A stretch of 17,796 bases of DNA from an uncultured Collinsella sp. (lineage in GTDB: Bacteria; Actinomycetota; Coriobacteriia; Coriobacteriales; Coriobacteriaceae), in assembly GCA_938023085.1 (NCBI GenBank), contig CALHDP010000067.1, positions 1 through 17,796 on the forward strand. The letters run 5' to 3'. Within the stretch, counting starts at the first letter, position 1; each line of letters starts with the position of its first letter. The translations under genes and the position numbers were made by a program. Below are positions 1-7,195 of this stretch, one piece after another. The notes under the pieces are model-generated. The model made no database searches. It had not been told where the DNA came from and saw nothing but the letters and a program-made list of their open reading frames with translations.

Positions 1-1860
1 GATGAGCAGGGCGATAGCCACGTTGACGGGAGCGCCGTCCATGGTGTCCCAACCGGTCACGCCGGACTCGTCCTTGACGACGATAACAGCAGCCTCGGTA
101 ATGGCGTCGGACTTGGCATGCGGGATGGCGAAGCCCTCCATCATGCCCGTGGTGCCCTCGGCCTCGCGGGCCAGGAAGGCGTTCAACACGGCGTCGGCGT
201 CGCTGGCGATACCGGCCTTGACAGCCTGGTTGGAAACGAAGCTCAGAGCCTCGTCACGAGAAGCGAAGTCCTCGGCAACAAAGACATTCTCGACCTTAAC
301 GAAGTCGGCAGCCTCGGCCTTGGGGGCCTCGACGGCAACGGCCTTGGGAGCCTCAACCGGCTTGGCTGCAGGAGCGGCCTTCTGGTTCTTCTCGAAGTCG
401 TACTTCTTAAAGGCCACGAACAGGATGCCACCGACCACAGCGCCGATGAGGATCGCGAGAACCCACAGCGGACCGTTCTCGACAACGGGCAGGACCAGGA
501 AGCCACCGTGAGGCGCCGGATCGTGAACGTTGAACATAATGGTCAGGATCGAAGCGATAGAAGAACCGAGCATCATGATGGGCATGACGGGCCAGATGTT
601 CTTGGTCATGAACGGAATGGCGCCCTCGGTGATGTGGGTGCAACCAAGGATGAGGTTGACGACACCGGCGTCATGGTCCTCCTGGCTGAAGTACTTCTTG
701 CCGACAACGACGGCGAAGGTGGTGATCAGCGGCGGAACGATGCAGGCGGCGGAAACGGCAGCCATGAAGTTGGTGCCGAAGTTGTAGGTATCGGTGCCAA
801 CACCGGCGGCCAGAGCCTCGGTGAGCATAGCGGTACCGGTGACATAAGCAGCCTTGTTGACCGGGCCACCCATGTCAAAGGCGCACATGCAGCCGATAGC
901 AAGACCCAGGACAACGGCGCCAGAGGCGGACAGGCCCTTGAGGAAGTCCATCATGGCGGTGTTGATGGCAGCCATGGGGCCGGAAATGCCGAGCATGACC
1001 AGGCCGACGATAGCCGTCGAGAACAGCGGGTACAGGAAGATAGCCTTGAGGCCGTCCAGGTTCTTGGGCAGACCGGCAAAGACCTTCTCGAGCAGCAGGA
1101 TGACATAACCGGCAAGGAAGCCGCCGACGATGCCGCCCAGGAAGCCGAAGCCCACGCCGGCGCCACCGGCGTCGATCATGCCGGTCTCGGCGTTAACAGG
1201 CAGGCCCTGGATGGCGATCATACCGGCAACGAAGCCGGGGACGAGCGCCGGGCGCTTGCCGATGGATTCGGCGATGTAGGCGGAAAGCACCGGAACCATA
1301 AGGTTCATGGCGATGCCGCCGATGATCTTGAGCATCGCAGCAAAGCTGTTGTAGTCAGACGCCGTCGAATCGAAGGACGTAATGCCCCACAGGAACGAGA
1401 CAGCGGTCAGAACACCACCAGCAACAACGAAGACCAGCATGTGGCTGACGCCGTTCATGAGGTGCTTGTAGATGATGTGGCCGATGGACTCCTTCTCCTC
1501 GACCTCATCCTCGATATCGGCAGCAGCTGCAACCGTGTCGTCACCCTTGGCGGCGAGCGCGCGGTCAATCAGCTTACCGGCGGCCTCAACGGACAGGGCC
1601 TTGGAAACACCAACGGAAACCATGGGCTTGCCGGCGAAACGCTCAGCCTGGACATCCTTGTCGGCTGCGACGACGACGGCCTTGGCACCAGCGATCTCAC
1701 TCTTGGTGAGCTCGTTCTCGACACCGACCTGGCCATGAGTCTCAACCTTAATGGTCAGACCGCGCTCGGCAGCTGCCTTCTCCAGCGCCTCCTTAGCCAT
1801 GAAGGTGTGCGCAATGCCGGTCGGGCAACCGGTCGCGGCGATGATGTCAAACTTAGTCAT
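1..1860 (-). CDS. Fructose-family PTS permease, EIIBCA fusion (C-terminal end cut by window edge)
   Basis: This is a phosphoenolpyruvate-dependent sugar permease that phosphorylates fructose or a similar sugar during uptake at the cytoplasmic membrane. All 620 visible codons are open and no stop is reached at the left edge. Residues 1-105 form EIIB with the phosphocysteine loop TGCPTGIAHT (Cys12). Residues about 128-488 form EIIC, a multi-pass membrane domain with the fructose-family signature ITEGAIPF near 410-417. After an Ala/Pro/Lys linker comes EIIA, with the phosphohistidine in GFAIPHAKS (His581); roughly its last third to half is outside the window. The start is ATG at 1858-1860, preceded by AAGGAGG. 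A divergent RpiR-type regulator lies across the intergenic region. The B-C-A order differs from the common A-B-C FruA. The sugar is inferred from family only; mannose or another ketose is possible. Confidence 0.93.
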   Translation of the reverse strand, partial: MTKFDIIAATGCPTGIAHTFMAKEALEKAAAERGLTIKVETHGQVGVENELTKSEIAGAKAVVVAADKDVQAERFAGKPMVSVGVSKALSVEAAGKLIDRALAAKGDDTVAAAADIEDEVEEKESIGHIIYKHLMNGVSHMLVFVVAGGVLTAVSFLWGITSFDSTASDYNSFAAMLKIIGGIAMNLMVPVLSAYIAESIGKRPALVPGFVAGMIAIQGLPVNAETGMIDAGGAGVGFGFLGGIVGGFLAGYVILLLEKVFAGLPKNLDGLKAIFLYPLFSTAIVGLVMLGISGPMAAINTAMMDFLKGLSASGAVVLGLAIGCMCAFDMGGPVNKAAYVTGTAMLTEALAAGVGTDTYNFGTNFMAAVSAACIVPPLITTFAVVVGKKYFSQEDHDAGVVNLILGCTHITEGAIPFMTKNIWPVMPIMMLGSSIASILTIMFNVHDPAPHGGFLVLPVVENGPLWVLAILIGAVVGGILFVAFKKYDFEKNQKAAPAAKPVEAPKAVAVEAPKAEAADFVKVENVFVAEDFASRDEALSFVSNQAVKAGIASDADAVLNAFLAREAEGTTGMMEGFAIPHAKSDAITEAAVIVVKDESGVTGWDTMDGAPVNVAIALLI

Positions 1861-1881
1861 GTGTCCCTCCTTCTTGAGTAC

Positions 1882-1897
1882 AGCGCCCGCGGGCGCT
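1882..1897. repeat. 16-bp perfect palindrome in the PTS leader
   Basis: AGCGCCCGCGGGCGCT is a perfect palindrome ending 21 bases before the PTS start codon (minus strand), just upstream of the Shine-Dalgarno AAGGAGG. In the mRNA it could form a GC hairpin next to the ribosome site. The structure is visible; a regulatory role is only inferred. Confidence 0.5.
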
Positions 1898-1904
1898 CCC
1901 CTAC

Positions 1905-1926
1905 ACGCGCTTCGATGCGCGTTTTT
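1905..1926 (+). terminator. Small hairpin followed by a T-run (plus sense), in the PTS leader
   Basis: ACGCGC and GCGCGT form a 6-bp stem around the loop TTCGAT, followed on the plus strand by five T residues. That is intrinsic-terminator geometry for plus-strand transcription, yet no plus-strand gene ends here. It would stop plus-sense transcription before the PTS promoter region, or be part of the folded 5' leader of the minus-strand PTS mRNA. The short stem keeps confidence low. Confidence 0.3.
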
Positions 1927-1985
1927 CCACAACTGAAAGATACCAACCTACCGTCCGCGTGAGAAGAGACAAGGTGCAATTCTCC

Positions 1986-2031
1986 GGTGAAAGGTTCTTT
2001 CATAACCGTAAACGGTAGGTGAAAGTTTACC
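1986..2031. promoter_or_regulatory. Candidate operator cluster between the PTS gene and the RpiR regulator
   Basis: Several related elements are packed here. GGTGAAAG occurs as a direct repeat at 1986-1993 and 2018-2025, exactly 32 bp apart, about three helical turns. TGAAAG-GTT-CTTTCA (1988-2002) is a 6-bp-arm dyad, ACCGT-AA-ACGGT (2005-2016) a 5-bp-arm dyad, and GGTGAAAGTTTACC (2018-2031) an imperfect palindrome. A further TGAAAG lies at 1934-1939. ACCTACCGT (1946-1954) is repeated inverted as ACGGTAGGT (2012-2020). RpiR-family proteins commonly control neighbouring sugar genes by binding dyads in a shared intergenic region, so the adjacent regulator is the obvious binder. This assignment is inference from position and symmetry. 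Confidence 0.5.
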
Positions 2032-2051
2032 ATCAACACTTGAAACGGCAA
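2024..2051 (-). promoter_or_regulatory. Possible promoter of the PTS gene
   Basis: On the minus strand TTGCCG (plus 2046-2051) and TAAACT (plus 2024-2029) are separated by 16 bp and resemble sigma-70-type -35 and -10 boxes. The -10 box would lie inside the palindrome at 2018-2031, which fits repression by a protein bound there. It would give a leader of about 160 nt. The match is moderate and other placements are possible. Confidence 0.3.
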
Positions 2052-2078
2052 GGTGTATCTTGTAATTGAAAATCCCCC

Positions 2079-2084
2079 TATACT
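2079..2084 (+). promoter_or_regulatory. Likely -10 box of the RpiR regulator gene
   Basis: TATACT matches TATAAT at five of six positions and lies 48 bp upstream of the chosen ATG at 2133. No good -35 is seen at 16-18 bp (GTATCT at 2055-2060 is the candidate at 18 bp), so the promoter may be weak or activator-dependent. Its position just before the in-frame ATG at 2085 argues against that ATG as the true start. Confidence 0.4.
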
Positions 2085-2132
2085 ATGGCATTACAAAACG
2101 AGTCCGATTTTCATGCCAACCAGGAGCCATCC

Positions 2133-2990
2133 ATGACCGATAGTAGCAAGAGCGCACTTTCCCTCATTAGCACCCATCAGGGATACAGCGAGTCCGAGCA
2201 GCGCATTGTCGACTATATATTGGAGCACCAGTCCGAGGCGCCACGCCTCACGGCCGCTCAGCTCTCGCGCGCCGCTGCCACGTCCGAGGCGACCGTTTCG
2301 CGCTTCTGCCGCAAGCTTGGGTTTGGCAGCTTCCGCAGCTTTCAGTTTTCGTTGGCGAGGGATTTGGAAAACCAGCGCAACGAGGGCCTGACCGACGAGG
2401 TCTCGCTCGACAATATGGAGCAGAGCCTCAAGAACATCCTGGCTGCCAAGGTGAGCGAGCTTAATGCAACCATCGACGGTATCGACCACGATACGCTGGC
2501 GGCTGTTGTGCATGCCCTTAAGCATGCAGGGATTATTGAGTTTGCGGCTGTGGGCAATACGAACGCGGTCGCGCTCGATGCGACGTTTAAGTTTTCGCAG
2601 CTGGGCCTGCGCTGCATGGCGAGCACCATTAGCGAGACATCAATCGGCTTTGCGCTCACGTTGCGCCCGGGTGACGTCATCGTGCTAATCTCAAACTCCG
2701 GCAAATCGCGCCGACTGAATCGCATGGCAAAAGCGGCTCGCGACTGCGGCGCAACCGTAGTCGTTATCAGCAGCGACAGCAAATCCCCGCTCGCGCGCCT
2801 GGCAGACTACACGTTTAATACCGTCAACCACGAAGCGCTGCTGACGACGGGAGACTTTGCGTTCTCCAAGATCAGCGCCACGATGATCATCGAAGTCATC
2901 TACAACTTCCTGCTGCCCGAGATTGAAGACGCTCGCGAGCATATCAGCTACTACGAGGAGCTCATCCAGCCGGATAAGGTTGTGGAGTAA
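2133..2990 (+). CDS. RpiR-family transcriptional regulator (HTH plus SIS domain)
   Basis: This 285-aa protein is the usual length for the MurR/RpiR family. Residues about 1-80 are the N-terminal HTH_6 domain, with the recognition region around LTAAQLSRAAATSEATVSRF (39-58) followed by CRKLGFGSFRSFQ. Residues about 115-260 form a SIS sugar-phosphate-binding domain, with the phosphate-loop-like VGNTNAVA (140-147) and the signature ISNSGKS (186-192). The start ATG 2133 has AGGAG at 2122-2126; the upstream in-frame ATG at 2085 has no such site and abuts a -10 box. The gene is divergent from the PTS permease, so it probably senses a phosphorylated sugar derived from that transporter and binds the intergenic dyads. 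Whether it represses or activates cannot be read from the sequence. Confidence 0.9.
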   Translation: MTDSSKSALSLISTHQGYSESEQRIVDYILEHQSEAPRLTAAQLSRAAATSEATVSRFCRKLGFGSFRSFQFSLARDLENQRNEGLTDEVSLDNMEQSLKNILAAKVSELNATIDGIDHDTLAAVVHALKHAGIIEFAAVGNTNAVALDATFKFSQLGLRCMASTISETSIGFALTLRPGDVIVLISNSGKSRRLNRMAKAARDCGATVVVISSDSKSPLARLADYTFNTVNHEALLTTGDFAFSKISATMIIEVIYNFLLPEIEDAREHISYYEELIQPDKVVE

Positions 2991-2998
2991 AACGCGTA

Positions 2999-3030
2999 GT
3001 GGGACATAAATATCAGTCTATTTGTCCCAC
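2999..3030. terminator. Hairpin between convergent rpiR-type gene and recN
   Basis: GTGGGAC (2999-3005) pairs with GTCCCAC (3024-3030), and after a two-base bulge AAATA (3008-3012) pairs with TATTT (3019-3023), closing a 6-base loop. It lies 8 bp after the regulator stop and 18 bp after (in minus sense) the recN stop, so it could terminate both strands. Neither side has a true T-run, so it may be a weak terminator, an mRNA 3'-end stabiliser or a copy of a dispersed palindrome. Confidence 0.45.
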
Positions 3031-3048
3031 CAACACCGCTGATACGAT

Positions 3049-4677
3049 CTAACCTCGAGCTTCTTCCAGCATCTGCTTTGCGTGGGCCAAGCTTGCCTCG
3101 GACTGATCGCCACTCAACATGCGGGCGATCTCGGCGGTACGCGCTTCGCCGGTTACCTCGTCCAAATGCGTCTGGGGAACATCGCCCGGTTCCTTGCTGA
3201 CGACATAATGCTTGTCAGCCATGACGGCAACCTGCGCCAAGTGGGTTACGACAATCACCTGATGCGTAGAGGCGAGATCTGCCAGCACGCCCGCGAGTGC
3301 ACGCGCCGTGGAGCCACCGACACCAGCATCGACCTCGTCAAACACCAGCGTATCGACACCGTCCGCGTTACCGAGGACAACCTTGCTTGCAAGCATGACG
3401 CGGCTGAGCTCGCCGCCCGACGCAATGCGGCGCAGGGGACGTGGCGTCAAGCCGGCACCGCTGCGGTATAGCAGCTCGTAGCTCGAAGGACCAACGGGCG
3501 TCCACTCAGCACGGGGAAGATCGCGCGACTCCCAGACGAGCTCGGCACTACCCATCTCCAAGCGCGCCATCTGGCGGCCAACCTCGTGGCAGAAGCGCGG
3601 GGCCGCCGTATTGCGTGCGCGCTTAAGTGCCTTGGCAGCGGCAAACAACTCGCGCTCGGCGCTCCCGAGTGCCTCACGCGCCTTTTTGATCTGCTCATCG
3701 CCATCATCGACCAGGGACAGCAGCTCTTGCGAGCGATCGCGCATGGCAAAAACATCGTCCATGGTGGGACCCCACTGACGCAACAGGCCCTTGAGGTCGG
3801 AATATCGCTCACGCATGCGTGCGAGCTCGCGCGGGTCGAAGGCGACGCCATCGCGATAGGTACGAAGCTCGTTCGCGCAATCCTCAAGGGAGATACAGGC
3901 ATCCGAAAGCGCATCGGCAATGTCGCCCAGTTTGCGATCGACGGTAGCCATTCGGGAAAGTTCTGCCACGGCGCTGTTCACGGCGTCGAGCGCTCCCCCT
4001 TCGGAGGTAAGCGATGCATGGGCATCGTTAGCTGTGGCAACCAGTACCTCGGCATGTTCGGAGCGCGGCAGCAGTTCCTCGAGTTCCTCATACTCGCCCG
4101 GTTTGGGGTCGACCTCGCCGATGCGCTCGATCGCAAAGCGCGCTTCCTCGACGCGACTCCCCCGCGCACGTGAGGCCTCCTCGACGCGACGGACCTCCTT
4201 GGCAGCCGCGCGCGAGGCTTTAAAGCAAGCACGGTAGTGCTCGAGCGCCTCGAGCGCAGAGCGTCCCGCCCAGGCATCGACCATCGCAACGTGATGCGCC
4301 GGATCGAGCAAGCGCTGGTGCTCGTGCTGGCCGCACAGATCCATCATCACGCCGACGCGCTCCGAAAGCTCGCGCACACTGGCAATGCGACCGTCAATCT
4401 TCACGCGGCTGCGGCCCTCGGCAGAAAGGCTGCGCTGTACGGTGAACCCCTCCGTGTCGTGCGGTCCGTCGAAGAGTCGCGCCTCGACGCTCGCCAGTGC
4501 CTCGCCCTCGCGCACCGTCGACGAATCCGCACGCTCGCCCAAAATTAGCTTGAGGGCCGAGAGCAGCGCGGTCTTGCCGGCGCCAGTCTCGCCAGTCAGG
4601 ACAGTCAGGCCGGCACTCGGCACCAGCGTCGCCTCGCGAATGAGTGCAATGTTATAAACCTGCAGCTCATCGATCAT
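3049..4677 (-). CDS. recN: DNA repair ATPase RecN
   Basis: RecN is an SMC-like ATPase that acts at DNA double-strand breaks in recombinational repair. The 542-aa protein is the normal length. The N-terminus MIDELQVYNIALI is typical, Walker A GETGAGKT lies at 29-36, a long charged coiled-coil-like middle follows, and the C-terminal half carries the ABC signature SGGELSRV and Walker B DTLVFDEVDAGVGG (about 442-455). ATG 4677 overlaps the end of nadK by 11 bp, with ACGGAG upstream inside nadK, so the two are translationally linked. It is the last gene of the efp-to-recN operon. The argR gene that precedes recN in many Gram-positives is absent here. No LexA-like operator was recognised. Confidence 0.96.
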   Translation of the reverse strand: MIDELQVYNIALIREATLVPSAGLTVLTGETGAGKTALLSALKLILGERADSSTVREGEALASVEARLFDGPHDTEGFTVQRSLSAEGRSRVKIDGRIASVRELSERVGVMMDLCGQHEHQRLLDPAHHVAMVDAWAGRSALEALEHYRACFKASRAAAKEVRRVEEASRARGSRVEEARFAIERIGEVDPKPGEYEELEELLPRSEHAEVLVATANDAHASLTSEGGALDAVNSAVAELSRMATVDRKLGDIADALSDACISLEDCANELRTYRDGVAFDPRELARMRERYSDLKGLLRQWGPTMDDVFAMRDRSQELLSLVDDGDEQIKKAREALGSAERELFAAAKALKRARNTAAPRFCHEVGRQMARLEMGSAELVWESRDLPRAEWTPVGPSSYELLYRSGAGLTPRPLRRIASGGELSRVMLASKVVLGNADGVDTLVFDEVDAGVGGSTARALAGVLADLASTHQVIVVTHLAQVAVMADKHYVVSKEPGDVPQTHLDEVTGEARTAEIARMLSGDQSEASLAHAKQMLEEARG

Positions 4678-5527
4678 GACGGACTCCGTAGAATACGCGG
4701 CTCACCGAGTTATAGAAGCTCTCGGGGCCGTAATCCAGCAGCAACACATCTCCGGGCCCGCGGCGCACCGCCACGCTCTCAACGGTGCCATCGCAGGTAA
4801 TAAACTGTCCATCGATAGCGATCGCCGGAACGCTCGGGCGATCATCGGACATAAAGATTTCGACGACATCACTCGGCGAGGTCAAAAAGGCACGAGCCTG
4901 AATGGTGTGCGGCGCAATGGGTACGCAGACCATGCCCGTATAGTCGGGGCTCACGATGGGGCCACCGGCACTGAGCGCGTAACCCGTAGAACCAGTCGCC
5001 GTGGACACGACCACGCCGTCGCCACGCAGACGGTCGATATGATGGCCGGACACCGTGATGTCGAACTCGACCATATCGGACAGCGGACCGCGGGTAAGCG
5101 CCATGTCGTTGAGGGCGAAGGTGCGCACGACATCCTTCGTACCGTCTTCGCGCACGGACACGATATCCGCGGCGATGGTGGCGCGACGGCTCACGTGCAG
5201 CTCACCGGACAGGGCGTCGCTCACGACCTGCAGGATGTCGCGCTCCTCGGGGCTCGCAGCAGTTAGAAAGCCCAGGTGACCATAGGAAAGACCGAGGATA
5301 GGAATCTCACGATGGTTGAGGATGCGGGCAGCGCGCAGCAACGTACCGTCGCCGCCGAGCGTAATGACCAGATCGGAGCCGTCAATATCAGGCGTGCTCT
5401 GAATCTTGGATCGCTGGTCGGCAGCCCATGCGACCTCATAGCCCTGGCGAGTCAGCCAAAGCTCGAGCATCAGGCCGCTCTCGACCGCCTCTTGCTTGTA
5501 GTAATTGGGAACCAGAAAGACCTTCAT
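4667..5527 (-). CDS. nadK: NAD kinase
   Basis: NAD kinase phosphorylates NAD to NADP in the cytoplasm using ATP or polyphosphate. The 286-aa protein has the family motif GGDGT at 58-62 (ITLGGDGTLLRAA), an NDMALTRG segment corresponding to the conserved NE/D region, and the long Gly/Thr-rich signature GDGVVVSTATGSTGYALSAGG. Its start ATG overlaps the tlyA stop as ATGA, and its end overlaps recN by 11 bp, placing it firmly inside the operon. The tlyA-nadK-recN order is common in Gram-positive bacteria. I see nothing unusual in the sequence. Confidence 0.96.
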   Translation of the reverse strand: MKVFLVPNYYKQEAVESGLMLELWLTRQGYEVAWAADQRSKIQSTPDIDGSDLVITLGGDGTLLRAARILNHREIPILGLSYGHLGFLTAASPEERDILQVVSDALSGELHVSRRATIAADIVSVREDGTKDVVRTFALNDMALTRGPLSDMVEFDITVSGHHIDRLRGDGVVVSTATGSTGYALSAGGPIVSPDYTGMVCVPIAPHTIQARAFLTSPSDVVEIFMSDDRPSVPAIAIDGQFITCDGTVESVAVRRGPGDVLLLDYGPESFYNSVSRVFYGVRHDR

Positions 5528-6336
5528 AGCGTTGCAGCTTTCTCGCTCATAACCGATACCTGGGATTGCAGCTCGTCTTGCGAGCGATCGCCGGGGTCAA
5601 ATCTCGTGCCGTACAGGAAAAACTCAACGTTGCCCTTGGCACCATGAATGGGCGACACGCACACATCGACCGGGAACAGGCCCTTGGCAGCAAAGAGTTC
5701 AACCGCCGCCACGAGTGTATCGCGGCGCACGGCGGGATCGGTCACAATGCCGCCCTCGCCCACCAGCGCCGCCGGAGCCTCAAACTGCGGCTTTACGAGC
5801 GTGCAGAATGCACCCGTAGGCGCCAGGCACGCCAGTACCGCATCGATAATGTTCGCGATGCTGGTAAACGAGACATCACACACAGCCAGGTCGATAGTGC
5901 CGGCATAGCCAAGCTCAGGCAACTGCGTCACGTTTGTGCGCTCATGCAGCGTCACGCGATCGTCCTGGCGCAACGACCAATCGAACTGGGCGCGACCCAC
6001 GTCCACCGAGACAACGGTCGCAGCTCCGCGCTTGAGCAGACAATCGGTAAAGCCGCCGGTAGAGCAGCCCACATCCAGACAGGCAAGGCCCGTCGGATTG
6101 ATGCCAAACGCATCAAGCGCGCCTTCGAGCTTAAGACCGCCGCGGCCAACATAGGGAATGCGCCCCTTCACATGCAGCGGCAGCCCCGGGATCACCTTAA
6201 GGCCCGGCGAAGTCAAGCGCTCACCGCCACTCGAGACCAAGCCGGCCATAAGAGTGCGAAGGGCATCCGCGCGATCGGCGCAGATGCCCTGTGAAATCAG
6301 TTCGTCATCAAGACGCACGCGTTTCATGAATGCCAT
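5524..6336 (-). CDS. tlyA: TlyA-family rRNA 2'-O-methyltransferase / haemolysin-like protein
   Basis: TlyA proteins are SAM-dependent 2'-O-methyltransferases acting on ribosomal RNA; loss in mycobacteria gives capreomycin resistance. This protein of about 270 aa has an N-terminal S4 RNA-binding domain (KRVRLDDELISQG to about residue 60) and an FtsJ-like fold with the SAM motif LDVGCSTGGFTDCLL (87-101). Candidate K-D-K-E catalytic residues lie at GRGGLKLEG (K69), CDVSF (D154) and LVKPQFE (K182, E186). The start is uncertain: ATG 6336 is chosen, with in-frame ATG 6327 and TTG 6339 as alternatives, and none has a strong Shine-Dalgarno. It lies 26 bp after xseB and overlaps nadK by 4 bp. Confidence 0.92.
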   Translation of the reverse strand: MAFMKRVRLDDELISQGICADRADALRTLMAGLVSSGGERLTSPGLKVIPGLPLHVKGRIPYVGRGGLKLEGALDAFGINPTGLACLDVGCSTGGFTDCLLKRGAATVVSVDVGRAQFDWSLRQDDRVTLHERTNVTQLPELGYAGTIDLAVCDVSFTSIANIIDAVLACLAPTGAFCTLVKPQFEAPAALVGEGGIVTDPAVRRDTLVAAVELFAAKGLFPVDVCVSPIHGAKGNVEFFLYGTRFDPGDRSQDELQSQVSVMSEKAATL

Positions 6337-6362
6337 CAACCATTCGTATCCGGAGATGCGGC

Positions 6363-6602
6363 CTAGCTATCCTGGGATTCGTTTGCCGCATCCTCATCGT
6401 ATTCCTGCTCGAGCTTGTCGGCCTCACGCGGCGTCAACTCAAACTTGTCGACCATATCGACCGCGCGGGAGCCCAGCTCAATCGCTTCGTCAAACAAATC
6501 GAGCGAACGCTCCAAGGAGGTATCCTTGGAGCGAACGGTAGCGATGATCTGATCCAGACGGTCCGAAATCTCATCAAAGTTACGGACAGAACCCTCTGGC
6601 AT
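6363..6602 (-). CDS. xseB: Exodeoxyribonuclease VII small subunit
   Basis: XseB is the small helical subunit of exonuclease VII, several copies of which pack on the large catalytic subunit XseA that degrades single-stranded DNA. The 79-aa protein has the family pattern FDEISDRLDQIIATV...SLERSLDLFDEAIELGSRA (residues about 9-47) and an acidic tail. The start ATG is 2 bp after the nusB stop, with GGAG overlapping the end of nusB. The usual partner xseA is not next to it: the gene follows nusB directly and tlyA comes next. XseA would have to be encoded elsewhere for this subunit to act in the known way. Confidence 0.9.
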   Translation of the reverse strand: MPEGSVRNFDEISDRLDQIIATVRSKDTSLERSLDLFDEAIELGSRAVDMVDKFELTPREADKLEQEYDEDAANESQDS

Positions 6603-6604
6603 GG

Positions 6605-7192
6605 CTACTCCTCGACGGAGTCGGCCTCGACGGCCTCAGCAGCGTCCGCATCCTCGGCCAACACACCAGCCTCAGCCTGGGCAACCGCAACCTTAGCGGC
6701 AGCCTCGGCAGCCTGTGCCTCCTCGCGAGCGCGATCCTCGGCCAGCAGCTCCTGGTATAGGTCCTCGCCCGGCAGCTCCTCGCTGCGAGCGATCTTGCCC
6801 AGCACGCCGTTGACGAACGACGCGGACCGGTCGGTGCCATAGGCCTTGGCAAGCTCGACGGCCTCGTTGATCACGATGGCGTCCGAGACCTCCTCGTCGG
6901 TGAGGAAACGCATCTCGTAAACGGCGATACGCAGCAGATTGCGGTCGGCACCGGGCATGCGCATAAGATCCCAGTTCTTGGCAACGGAGCGCAGAGCGCA
7001 GTCGATGCGGTCGATATGCTCGTAGGCACCGCGGCACAGCTCCAGCGCATAGGGGTCGAGGGGACCCTTCGAGATCAGGAAATCACCCTCGAGGACGCGC
7101 TCGAGCGGGCTGTCCGTGGCCTCGGCCTGGAACAGCAGCTGCAGCGCCTGACTGCGGGCAAGCGTACGCCCGCGATAAACCTTAAGGCTCAA
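6605..7192 (-). CDS. nusB: Transcription antitermination protein NusB with C-terminal acidic extension
   Basis: NusB binds boxA RNA together with S10 (NusE) and promotes antitermination of rRNA operons. The first 140 or so residues match the all-helical family: RGRTLARSQALQLLFQAE, then NLLRIAVYEMRFLTDEEVSDAIVINEAVELAKAYG and SFVNGVLGKI. The total of 195 aa is longer than the usual 130-150 because of an Ala/Glu/Asp-rich tail (about 145-195), probably disordered. The start is TTG 7190-7192: AAGGAG at the end of the upstream gene sits 5 bp before it, and no ATG occurs before the core domain. It lies 3 bp after the Asp23-like gene. The tail has no function I can assign. Confidence 0.93.
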   Translation of the reverse strand: MSLKVYRGRTLARSQALQLLFQAEATDSPLERVLEGDFLISKGPLDPYALELCRGAYEHIDRIDCALRSVAKNWDLMRMPGADRNLLRIAVYEMRFLTDEEVSDAIVINEAVELAKAYGTDRSASFVNGVLGKIARSEELPGEDLYQELLAEDRAREEAQAAEAAAKVAVAQAEAGVLAEDADAAEAVEADSVEE

Positions 7193-7195
7193 AGG

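Noticed and set aside
118..1962. 614-codon plus-strand open frame opposite the PTS gene
   Set aside because: Shadow of the PTS EIIBCA gene for the same codon-bias reason; rich in Asp, Gly and His with no recognisable domain, and the minus-strand frame contains all PTS active-site motifs.
3049..5527. Gene overlaps nadK/recN (11 bp) and tlyA/nadK (4 bp) as unusual
   Set aside because: Short overlaps of this size are normal translational coupling in dense operons.
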